Shown: positions 1-6,529 of the stretch, piece after piece
Layout: the number at the start of each line of letters is the position of its first letter
Position numbering within the stretch: position 1 is the stretch's first letter
Origin: Chrysochromulina parva
Lineage: Eukaryota > Haptophyta > Prymnesiales > Chrysochromulinaceae
Length of the DNA: 11,790 nucleotides
Assembly: GCA_002887195.1 (NCBI GenBank)
Contig: PJAB01001863.1
Span: 1 to 11,790 of the forward strand
Reading direction: 5' to 3'
The notes under the pieces: generated by a model
Told to the model about the DNA's origin: nothing
The model's input: only the letters and a program-made list of their open reading frames with translations
The model's database searches: none
Position numbers and translations under genes: made by a program

Positions 1-9
1 TCCTAACGC

Positions 10-233
10 CAATACGCAATACGCAATACGCAATACGCCATACGCGCCAAGGTGGTTCCTAGTGGGTACGCCCATACGCAATACGCAATACGCAATACGC
101 AATGCTGCTCAAAGCGGGTATCGTGGTACGCAATACGCAATACGCAATACACAAACCCTGTCAAACTGTATTGCGTAATACGCAAGGGTTGCCTCAATAC
201 GCAATTGCTCAAAACGCTGCGTATGGCGTACCT
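10..233. repeat. Clustered 7-bp tandem repeat (CAATACG)
   Basis: Uninterrupted runs of the heptamer CAATACG occur at 10-37 (four copies plus a CCATACG variant at 38-44), at 72-99 (a CCATACG variant then three copies) and at 131-150 (two copies and a truncated one), with a single copy at 195-201. An inverted copy meets a direct copy at 171-185, and further inverted variants lie near 220-233. The unit length is not a multiple of three and every frame across it is repetitive, so I treat it as satellite DNA and not as coding sequence. The array may continue left of the window. Confidence 0.95.
171..185. repeat. Inverted heptamer pair (TTGCGTA-A-TACGCAA)
   Basis: A perfect 7-bp inverted repeat with one central base. 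It is formed where a reverse-orientation heptamer (171-177) abuts a forward one (179-185). It shows that the heptamer family is present in both orientations within a few tens of bases. Confidence 0.85.
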
Positions 234-427
234 TACATCTCTCGGAGATGATGAGAAACTGGGATGTTTTCAGACGACCTCCCGAAAGCTGTTACAGGAC
301 GAGTATAGATCTGTATTTGTCTCGTCACGATGGCCGCTGCTCGTTGTGGAGTCTCCCCAACCGCTCAAGAGTCACAGCCAAAGCCGAGTGAGAGGCGCTG
401 GAGGGAGACACTCGCCGGCTGAGAGGC
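234..427. other. Upstream region of the nicotinamidase gene; no gene seen
   Basis: This follows the heptamer satellite and leads into the ATG at 428. I see no TATA box or other clear core promoter element. An in-frame TGA at 389-391 limits how far the downstream reading frame could extend leftwards, so this stretch is best read as promoter plus 5' UTR. Confidence 0.5.
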
Positions 428-2581
428 ATGGTCGGGTTTGCGAAGAGCGATTCGCCTTTGTTCGAAGAGTGGCTCTCACTGTCCGAAGCCGAAAAGTACG
501 CGGAAGCGTCCCCGGCAAAGCTGGGCAAGGGCGATGCCGTAGTTGTGATTGACATGCAGGCCGATTTTGTCCCGGCGGACGCGAGCTCCAACCCGTCTGG
601 TGGCCGCTTCGGCGTCGCGGAGGGTGGCAACATCGTCGCTCCGATTGTGCGCCTGATCAATGAAGCAGTTGCGAAGGGCGTCGCCGTCGTCGCGACGCGC
701 GATTACCATCCGGTCGACCACGTGTCCTTTATCTCCGAGGGCGGTCCATTCCCAGCGCACTGCGTGCAAGGGACGAAGGGCTCGTACTTTCTGGAGAAAA
801 TCGCCGGCGCGCTCGCAGCCGGCGTCGCCCTGCGTGGAGGCGGGGCCGACGGCGTGTCGGTTGCCTTCAAGGCCTTTCACGAGGACGTGGACTCGTTCGG
901 AGGCTTCCCGTACGCCGATGGCGGAGAGGGGCGCATTCTGAAGCGCGCGCCGGGCAAGGATGCGATGCTCACGCCGCGCGTTCAGTGCCCGGCGGGTTGC
1001 ACGGCGGCGCCGTGGACGGGCTGCGTGGTCGTCAAGCAGTCCGCTCTCGCCTCGCGCTGGCTCGCATCAGGAGAGGAGATTGATATGAATGCGCCGCCCG
1101 ACATGCTCGCCCTCATGGAGGAGGAGGGAGCCGGCCTGTGTGGCGAGTGCGAGGTAGGCGGGGATGGCGAGGCCGGGGATGGCGTGCCGCGGCGTGGGCA
1201 GCTGTCGATGGAGGAGTTGCTCAAGGGCAAGCGGCGCCTGCTCGTGTGCGGTCTCGCGCTCGACTTTTGCGTCCTCGACACCTGCCTGAACGCCAAGGCT
1301 GTGGGATTCGGAGAGGTATGCGTCGTGCTGGACGCGGCGCGCGCGGCGCACATCCCCGGACTGGGCGAGCACGGCACTGGATTCCTCTCGGATCCAGCCG
1401 AAGTGGTGGCCAAGCTGCGTGCGGCCGGCGTCAAGATCATCGCCGCGAGCGCTCTGTGCGCCACGGTGAAGATCGAGCGAAAGCCCTCCACCCTCCTCGA
1501 GGACGCTGTGGGATTCCCTGATTGTCTCGCGCCGATTGGGTTGGTAGCGGCGGACGTGGAGGTGACCCTCCGCGACGAGACGACGTATGAGATGACCTTG
1601 ACTGGCCCTCTCCTTAGCCTCCTCCCAGCCCTCGAAAACCTCGGCCTCGGTACATCTCCCCATGGCCGCTGCTCGCCGCTCGCGCCGCTGCCGGAGGGCT
1701 GGCCGGGCGCGCCCGAAGGAGCGACCTCCGTCGTGTGGGCCTACCCCATCGAAGGCATGGCGGCGCTGCTGGCCGACGGCAAAGCGACGAGCGGCACAGG
1801 TGCCAGCACAGGCGGCCGACACGGCGCACTTCGGGCGGCAGCGGCGGCAGCCTCAGCGGTGGTTTCGGACGCTACGGCAGGCGGCGGCAAGGGCAAGTGG
1901 AACCTCGCGCTGCGCCTCGCCTTCCTGTCCCTCTCACGCTCGCCACCCCATGGCTTCGCCGCGTATGGCGGCTTCATTCTGCTCGACAAGAAGCAGACAG
2001 TGCTTCGCGTGCAGGCGCTCGGCGTCGGCCGTCCGTTACACTTTGTAGACCGGCGTGCGTGGCGGCCTGAGGTGATGCCGATGCTCGAGGCTGCGGGCCG
2101 GCTGCAGTCGGTCACCCTCCCCAGCCTCCTACGGGCCGGAGCGCGCGAGTTCTGTTGGATCTCGCCCGGCGAGAGCTTCACTCTCGGCCCCGAGAAGTGG
2201 CGACCCTCCGAGTTTGGTGGCTTCCTGTACCGTATGCACGGGCGCGACCCTGCTTTCTTCGACGTCATAGACCCCGCAGTGACGCAGCAGGTCTTGGAGC
2301 ATTCCCAGAGGAAGGTCGTGGGCATCCAGCGCAGGAACACGATTGCCGTTGCCGGCGCGATCGGCCAGGCGTCTCTCGACGTGGACAAACTCAAGGACCT
2401 CAAAACTCCACCCCCGCCCCCTAGGAGTCGGGGGGAGGGGAATCGGGGGGGGAGGACAAAGGCTCCTCGGTCTTCAGCTTTTGGTTTCGCTGGATGGCGC
2501 AAGAACAGGGAACGGGTGGCCCCTGCGGCCCCTTCGAGCTCTGACGCTCATACGAGCTCCAGTGCGTGTGTGATCTTGTAG
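428..2581 (+). CDS. Nicotinamidase (isochorismatase-like hydrolase) with large C-terminal extension and CaaX tail
   Basis: Predicted to deamidate nicotinamide to nicotinic acid for NAD salvage. Of 717 residues, about 35-345 form an isochorismatase-fold nicotinamidase. The catalytic triad is visible as D42 (VVVIDMQADF), K148 (VAFKAFHED) and C281 (GLALDFCV); the expected metal ligands are D92, H94 and H98 (TRDYHPVDHVSF) and H111 (PAHCVQGT). Microbial nicotinamidases are usually near 200 residues; here about 110 extra residues lie between K148 and C281. Residues 370-655 form a second, conserved-looking domain I cannot name, with a Gly/Ala/Thr-rich linker near 450-490. After a PPPPP run the tail (660-717) is basic and Ser-rich and ends in CVIL. 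The ATG at 428 is the first after an in-frame TGA at 389. No intron is needed, but splicing near the G/C-rich stretch at 2411-2452 could change the tail. Nicotinamidase call strong; C-terminal function unknown. Confidence 0.9.
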   Translation: MVGFAKSDSPLFEEWLSLSEAEKYAEASPAKLGKGDAVVVIDMQADFVPADASSNPSGGRFGVAEGGNIVAPIVRLINEAVAKGVAVVATRDYHPVDHVSFISEGGPFPAHCVQGTKGSYFLEKIAGALAAGVALRGGGADGVSVAFKAFHEDVDSFGGFPYADGGEGRILKRAPGKDAMLTPRVQCPAGCTAAPWTGCVVVKQSALASRWLASGEEIDMNAPPDMLALMEEEGAGLCGECEVGGDGEAGDGVPRRGQLSMEELLKGKRRLLVCGLALDFCVLDTCLNAKAVGFGEVCVVLDAARAAHIPGLGEHGTGFLSDPAEVVAKLRAAGVKIIAASALCATVKIERKPSTLLEDAVGFPDCLAPIGLVAADVEVTLRDETTYEMTLTGPLLSLLPALENLGLGTSPHGRCSPLAPLPEGWPGAPEGATSVVWAYPIEGMAALLADGKATSGTGASTGGRHGALRAAAAAASAVVSDATAGGGKGKWNLALRLAFLSLSRSPPHGFAAYGGFILLDKKQTVLRVQALGVGRPLHFVDRRAWRPEVMPMLEAAGRLQSVTLPSLLRAGAREFCWISPGESFTLGPEKWRPSEFGGFLYRMHGRDPAFFDVIDPAVTQQVLEHSQRKVVGIQRRNTIAVAGAIGQASLDVDKLKDLKTPPPPPRSRGEGNRGGRTKAPRSSAFGFAGWRKNRERVAPAAPSSSDAHTSSSACVIL
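908..1231 (+). other. Cys-containing insert inside the nicotinamidase domain
   Basis: Residues 161-268, between the catalytic lysine and cysteine. It carries C187-x3-C191, C199 and C238-x2-C241. The CxxxC and CxxC pairs could coordinate zinc, although the segment between them also has acidic, Gly-rich low complexity. Compact bacterial nicotinamidases have no insert of this size here. Confidence 0.55.
2411..2452 (+). other. G/C-rich hairpin and G-quadruplex candidate inside the coding region
   Basis: CCCCCGCCCCC (2411-2421) faces GGGGGGAGGGG (2430-2440) across an 8-nt loop, allowing five G-C pairs, two mismatches, then four more G-C pairs. A further run of eight G at 2445-2452 gives enough G-tracts for a G-quadruplex on the coding strand. 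It encodes the Pro run and the Arg/Gly-rich start of the tail, and so sits exactly at the boundary between the C-terminal domain and the CaaX tail. Confidence 0.7.
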
Positions 2582-2633
2582 GGAAGATTCTCGGAAGATT
2601 CGGGAGCTGCGGACGCCATGGAGAGCCCCAATG

Positions 2634-2686
2634 ATCGATCACGGCATGGAGAGGCCGCAAGGGCCCCATCATCGATCACGGCATGG
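2634..2686. repeat. 16-bp direct repeat (ATCGATCACGGCATGG) and degenerate surroundings
   Basis: Identical copies lie at 2634-2649 and 2671-2686, 37 bp apart. The flanks, each preceded by a CATGGAGAG-like segment, are partly similar, so this looks like a decayed tandem duplication just downstream of the nicotinamidase stop. Confidence 0.8.
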
Positions 2687-3256
2687 CCCATCCCGCGGCG
2701 CATCCGACTGCTGCTGTATCGCCGGATCCGGACCTGCACGCGCGCAGACGGAACTCAGGGAATCCGGAAACGACATGCCAACTCGGAGCGACTCAGGTCA
2801 GCCTCGTGCAAAATGTGTGCGTTCGAAAAGGGGTGTAGAGCCACACTTGTCATGTCGTCGTTCTGAGTTTCGTGTAACGATTCTGATTCCGTTTCCGACC
2901 ACATTGACATTCCGTTCGAGACCGTGAATCATGATTGTGGGAATCGCCTGTGACTCGGCCTGACGGCGACACGGCGACCGTACGGGGAGGAGGCAGCGTC
3001 GTCTCATGTGTACGTGTACTACCGGGCGTCGTACCGCCCGCCGTGTGTGCCGGCTGCCGGGCTGGGGATGGCGTGAACGCGCGTCTCTGTGGGTTGGTTT
3101 ACCCCATGTGTCGCGCCTTGAGGACTTTTGCGTGCCGCAAGCAAAACCCAACGGAGTTCCACAGTTGGCTCGTGCTATCCGGATAGACATTTCGGAATTT
3201 ACTTCCCAAAGTCGCCGCTCCATAGGAGCACAGTGTGCGACGACCGGGCTTTTCGT

Positions 3257-3266
3257 GTGTTAACAC
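3257..3266. promoter_or_regulatory. Palindrome GTGTTAACAC upstream of the gene at 3355
   Basis: A perfect 10-bp palindrome about 90 bp before the first ATG of the next gene. It could be a dimeric factor site in the promoter or 5' UTR, or chance. No factor is assigned. Confidence 0.25.
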
Positions 3267-3354
3267 GACAGACGCGACAACCGGTGCTACGGCACTTTTT
3301 CGTGAGAAAAAACAGCTTCACACGAGTCAAGTTCAACAGGGCCTCCATCCCAGC

Positions 3355-4642
3355 ATGAACCGCTCGAGAGACCTGAATGATGCTTTTCACGGGTGGTGTG
3401 AATTCCTAATGAACCGCCGCTCGCGCCATCCACTTGCTATGGCGCTCCAACCAGGCGCTCTAGATGCTGTGCACAAGGCCGCGTTAGGGTTAGGCGCCGG
3501 CTCGCGCGTCGAGGCCTCGCTAGCCGACGGCTCCTCGGTAGCATTTGCTGTGGCGCCGACTGTGCAAGCGCTGGATGAAGCAGAGTGCCGCATCCTCTTG
3601 CGCCACGCGGCCATCCGGCTGCCTCCAGGCTCCAATTTGATTGCTCACTTTGCGGACGGCACCACGTTAGCCATGCCGGCGCCGCGAGCCCCCACCAAGC
3701 TGCAGCCCAGCACGGCGGTACAGCAGCATCAGCAGCCAGACGCTGCCCGGAAAGCTCTGCAAGCGTCACAAATGCAAGCACCTGCGTCCCAGTCACTTCC
3801 AGCACCACTGCTGCCGCCGCCGCCGCCGCCAGCTCCGCAGCTAGCGCCGCCGCCCGCTCAAGCTCCAGCAAAAGTACCACCAGCATCAGCGGCGCCAGCA
3901 TCTGTGGCATCAGCACAACCAGCACCGGCGCGGCCAGCCGTATACGCTGACGGGGTGGCCAAGATGGTGCGCGATCGCGAGCGGGCTGAGGCGAAGCAGC
4001 AAGTCACGCTCCCGCCCGCGCTGTCAGCGGCTGCACCATTCGCGTCACCGTCGGCCCTTCGTGAGCCGCCAAAGCCAGAGCTGCCAGCACCCGCGCCAAA
4101 GCCAGAGCCGCCAGTGCACGAGGTTCTCAAGGTGAAGATGGTGATACCCGGACCCATCCTACCAAATCGCCGGGTACCGTTCGAGCATCAGGGTGTCACA
4201 TACTATGTAACGCTTCCCGACGGCCTGAAGCCTGGAGATACTGTGCAACTCACCCTAGTGCGCAAGCCCACCTCTCAGACCAGCACCGAACCTCCCACCT
4301 TTATAACCTTCCAGCCCAGCACCGCACCTCCCACCTCCCAGACCAGCACCGCGGCCCTTGTGCGCGGGCCCACCTCCCAGACCACCACCACAGCGGCAGC
4401 GCTCGCGGCTGCGCCGGCTCCCGCCCGGAAGCCGCCCGCGACGGCGCGAGCTCCAGCACCCGCTCCCGCTCCCGCTCCCGCTCCCGCACCAGTGCCACCG
4501 GCGAGCATGTTAAGTCGCGAGATTGTCGGAGATTCGGCATGGATCCCTAATTCGGAATGGATCCCTAATTTGGATGACAAGATTGCTGACTTGATTGCAG
4601 ATCCCTCTGATGGTGCAGAGATTGCGGCCGCCACCGCCACCG

Positions 4643-4726
<84 letters not shown>

Positions 4727-5538
4727 CCGCATTGGGCACGGGTGATCGCGTCTTGGTGAGCGCTCTGCAATCTCGGCCGGAGCTCAACGGCCGCATTGGG
4801 CAAGTCGTATCGATCGACAGCTCCACTGGACGATACCACGTGCAGTTTGGGAGATGGCAGCCGCCACTTGCCATGAAGCGACAGAACTTGGCACTGGTCG
4901 AGGCCGCTTCCACTGCCGCCGCCTCCGCCGCTTCCGCCGCTTACGCCGCCGCCGCCGCCGCCGCCGCCGCCTCCGCCGCCTCCGCCGCCTCCACCGCCGC
5001 CTCCGTCGCCTCCACCGCCTCCTCCGCCGCCTCCTCCTCCTCCTCCTCCTCTGCCCCCTGTGTAATTATTGGCCTGGGACCTCGGTATACACCGGCTGAT
5101 GATACCGCGTGGCTTCATCGAGATTGGGTTGAGCCGTTGGATGACAATCTCCCGGACAATCTCCCGGCCCCATGTCCCACGGCTCCGAATGGTCAGCGCT
5201 CTCCAAAGGCCAAGCGGCCCCGGCTGTGCGAAGACACGCCACGTGAGGGCGATGCAGACGCGCTCGAGGCGTCATCAGGGGTCATCAGAAGGGTCATCAG
5301 AGGGGTCATCAGGGGTCATCAGGGCGATGCGGACGCGCTCGAGGCGTCGGATGGCATGCAAGTGTACAATGCGCTCAGCACAGCGCAATCAGGCAGCATG
5401 CAAGTGGGCGACGCGCCGCCCCAAGCGCCCCAAGGCACAGGCCACTCGTCGATGGCTCTGCGCCGAGCCACCTTGGAGGAGGTCATGGGCCCCTGTGCGC
5501 CTGCGTGCGCGGACGGTACGCCGAGTCGGCTGCACTGA
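3355..5538 (+). CDS. Low-complexity multi-module protein with SH3/KOW-like module; function unknown
   Basis: A 727-residue protein I cannot assign to a named family. From the N-terminus: two copies of a 16-residue GS-x-(V/L)-x-A-x-(L/F)-ADG motif (49-64, 92-107); a Pro/Ala/Gln-rich stretch (about 110-255); a short hydrophobic module ending LPDGLKPGDTVQLTL (270-302); three PTSQT(S/T)T repeats (305-345); a Pro-Ala run; a D-S-A-W...W...LDD motif (393-413); an Ala/Thr tract; an SH3/KOW-like module with RPELNGRIGQVV and GRYHVQF (460-516); an Ala/Ser tract; a second D-T-A-W...W...LDD motif (583-603); and a basic SPKAKRPRL (616-624) resembling a monopartite nuclear localisation signal. A reading frame opens at 3226 but has only a GTG at 3235, so the first ATG, at 3355, is preferred. 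A regulatory or nucleic-acid-associated nuclear role is inference from the NLS-like and KOW-like parts. Confidence 0.75.
3499..3675 (+). other. Duplicated ADG motif in the N-terminal part
   Basis: Residues 49-64 and 92-107 of the 727-residue protein align over 16 positions without gaps. Both share G-S, an A two residues before the L/F-A-D-G core, two hydroxyl residues after it, and a hydrophobic residue then A. It looks like an internal duplication of a small beta-type unit separated by a 27-residue helix-like segment. Confidence 0.6.
4459..4492 (+). repeat. 6-bp coding repeat (GCTCCC), Pro-Ala run
   Basis: A short hexamer microsatellite that encodes alternating Pro-Ala, a typical extended linker. 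It is one of several in-frame expansions in this gene. Confidence 0.85.
4624..4731 (+). repeat. GCC/ACC trinucleotide tract encoding an Ala/Thr run
   Basis: A nearly pure GCC tract interrupted by ACC codons, giving about 35 Ala/Thr residues immediately before the SH3/KOW-like module. The complementary strand is open as poly-Gly, which creates a spurious antisense ORF. Confidence 0.9.
4732..4902 (+). other. SH3/KOW-like module between two alanine tracts
   Basis: Residues 460-516: a GDRVLV strand, the loop SRPELNGR, IGQVVSID, TGRYHVQF and a final hydrophobic strand. This pattern of short beta strands around a Gly-Arg turn is like KOW/SH3-like barrels, including 'RPELNG' repeats that I recall from algal regulatory proteins. 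The family match is from memory and not computed. Confidence 0.5.
4903..5055 (+). repeat. GCC/TCC trinucleotide tract encoding an Ala/Ser run
   Basis: A second GCC-based tract, here interrupted by TCC, ACC and GTC, ending in a pure Ser-coding TCC/TCT run. About 50 residues. It follows the SH3/KOW-like module, so that module is framed by homopolymer linkers. Confidence 0.9.
5246..5349 (+). repeat. 75-bp in-frame duplication with GTCATCAG repeats between
   Basis: Near-identical 29-bp segments start at 5246 and 5321, so the spacing is 75 bp and in frame; both encode GDADALEAS. Between them GTCATCA recurs at 5271, 5281, 5293, 5305 and 5315, a 10/12-bp spaced repeat encoding Val-Ile-Arg units. 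This is recent expansion near the 3' end of the coding region. Confidence 0.85.
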
Positions 5539-5640
5539 GCCTGCTTCGGCTGATAGAGACTAAGATCAGTACCGGGATGGGCACCCTCACCGACGAGCAG
5601 GTGCGCTCGCGTTGCGCTGGCATGGCTCTCGAACCGACTC

Positions 5641-5900
5641 CGAGTGCCTCTGATTGGCTCCGATTACCACTGATTGGCTCTGATTGGCTCTGATTGGCTC
5701 TGTTTGGCTCCGATTACCACTGATTGGCTCTGATTGGCTCCGAGTGCCTCTGATTGGCTCCGATTACCACTGATTGGCTCTGATTGGCTCCGAGTGCCTC
5801 TGATTGGCTCCGATTACCACTGATTGGCTCCGATTACCACTGATTGGCTCTGATTGGCTCCGAGTGGCTCTGATTGGCTCTGTTTGGCTCCGATTGCCAC
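5641..5900. repeat. 10-bp-phased array of 26 units with embedded CCAAT boxes
   Basis: Twenty-six consecutive decamers keep strict 10-bp register. The types are A TGATTGGCTC (14 copies), B CGAGTGCCTC, C CGATTACCAC and D TGTTTGGCTC, with single-base variants near the end. A higher-order order B-A-C-A-A (50 bp) recurs at 5641, 5741 and 5791. Each A unit read on the minus strand is GAGCCAATCA, which matches the CCAAT-box/NF-Y consensus. It lies between two gene 3' ends, so a promoter role is not implied. Confidence 0.95.
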
Positions 5901-6052
5901 TCTATCGGTCCATCGAGCAGGTGGAGCAGTTACGGCGGGCGACGGCAAGGGCAAGTAGAAATCCCACATATGGTGCTCACCTTCTAGCTTCTTTCGCGGA
6001 CTTGTGTAACGAGGCGCTCACGGCGGACGAGGCCCATGCACCGCCCAGCTCT

Positions 6053-6150
6053 CTACTCTCTTGACTTCAGAGCTCTCTTGACTTCACAGCTCTCTTGACT
6101 TCACAGCTCTCTTGACTTCACAGCTCTCTTGACTTCACAGCTCTCTACAC
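6053..6150. repeat. 17-bp minisatellite (AGCTCTCTTGACTTCAC)
   Basis: The core GACTTCA recurs at 6063, 6080, 6097, 6114 and 6131, an exact 17-bp period, with partial units on both sides. The copies are almost identical, which points to recent expansion or homogenisation. Confidence 0.95.
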
Positions 6151-6435
6151 TCTTGACTCTCGCCCAATAGCGAGTCTAGAAGCGCCCAGATTGCCAGGAG
6201 TGATACTGTCGCCCGAGTCGGAGATCATGCCGGAGTCGTCTTCCTCCCTCCTCCGCGACTATGAGTAGCGACTAGCGCCGCGCGCCCAGACGATAGGATA
6301 ATGTGGGAGGGGAAGATAGGTGACGTTCACAGTACCGCTCGCTGAACGCTTCGACTTGCGAGTTGCGTGATGCGACCGACCTAAAACTTCGCCCTCCGGC
6401 TCGCGACGCCCGCCACCCTTTTTCACACCCCATGT

Positions 6436-6450
6436 TTACATATTATATGT
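6436..6450 (-). other. AT-rich inverted repeat with TGTAA; possible 3'-end signal
   Basis: ACATA (6438-6442) and TATGT (6446-6450) are inverted around TTA. On the minus strand the same spot reads TGTAA about 90 bases past the sulfotransferase stop. TGTAA is the polyadenylation signal of green algae; whether it works in this lineage is unknown. The spot is strikingly AT-rich against its surroundings. Confidence 0.25.
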
Positions 6451-6529
6451 GTGCACGGCTGTTTCAAGGGCGCCTCAAAGCTCACACTGGGTTTCGGAAC
6501 TTTGCCAGCTCACCGCGCGACGACGCGGC

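Larger units (their letters stand above)
2582..3354. other. Intergenic region; no gene recognised
   Basis: This lies between two genes on the same strand. Short ORFs here are repeats of no recognisable protein type and are not annotated. It holds a 16-bp direct repeat (2634-2686), a 10-bp palindrome AATCATGATT (2927-2936), a 6-bp-arm hairpin CGGGCG/CGCCCG (3023-3040) and a 10-bp palindrome GTGTTAACAC (3257-3266). The right end must contain the promoter and 5' UTR of the gene starting at 3355. An open frame continues leftwards from that ATG to a TAG at 3223-3225, but without an ATG. Confidence 0.6.
5539..6529. other. Repeat-rich region between convergent genes
   Basis: Both flanking genes end here, so the stretch should contain two 3' UTRs. 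It holds the 10-bp-phased array (5641-5900) and the 17-bp minisatellite (6053-6150). Two short stretches (about 5505-5640 and 5901-6063) look weakly protein-like but lie in different frames. From about 6170 to 6529 I see no repeat or gene, apart from a small AT-rich inverted repeat at 6438-6450. Confidence 0.6.

Noticed and set aside
3..212. Antisense ORF with repeated Cys-Val-Leu-Arg-Ile-Ala-Tyr
   Set aside because: It is the translation of the 7-bp satellite; three heptamers give a 7-residue repeat in any open frame.
1741..2502. Minus-strand ORF of about 250 residues under the nicotinamidase gene
   Set aside because: It is a shadow of a GC-rich coding region; its composition is Arg/Ala/Ser/Pro-rich with no recognisable motif.
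3235..3354. N-terminal extension of the multi-module protein from a GTG
   Set aside because: GTG is not a normal eukaryotic start, and the first ATG is at 3355. The extension is also unlike the conserved part.
3484..3494. TTAGGGTTAGG, telomere-like
   Set aside because: It is only one and a half units, inside a coding region (Leu-Gly-Leu-Gly); chance is sufficient.
4510..5118. Minus-strand poly-glycine ORF
   Set aside because: It is the complement of the GCC tracts; the plus-strand frame carries the folded module and the non-repetitive parts.
5641..6150. CRISPR array
   Set aside because: Units are directly adjacent without unique spacers, no cas gene is present, and the context is eukaryotic.
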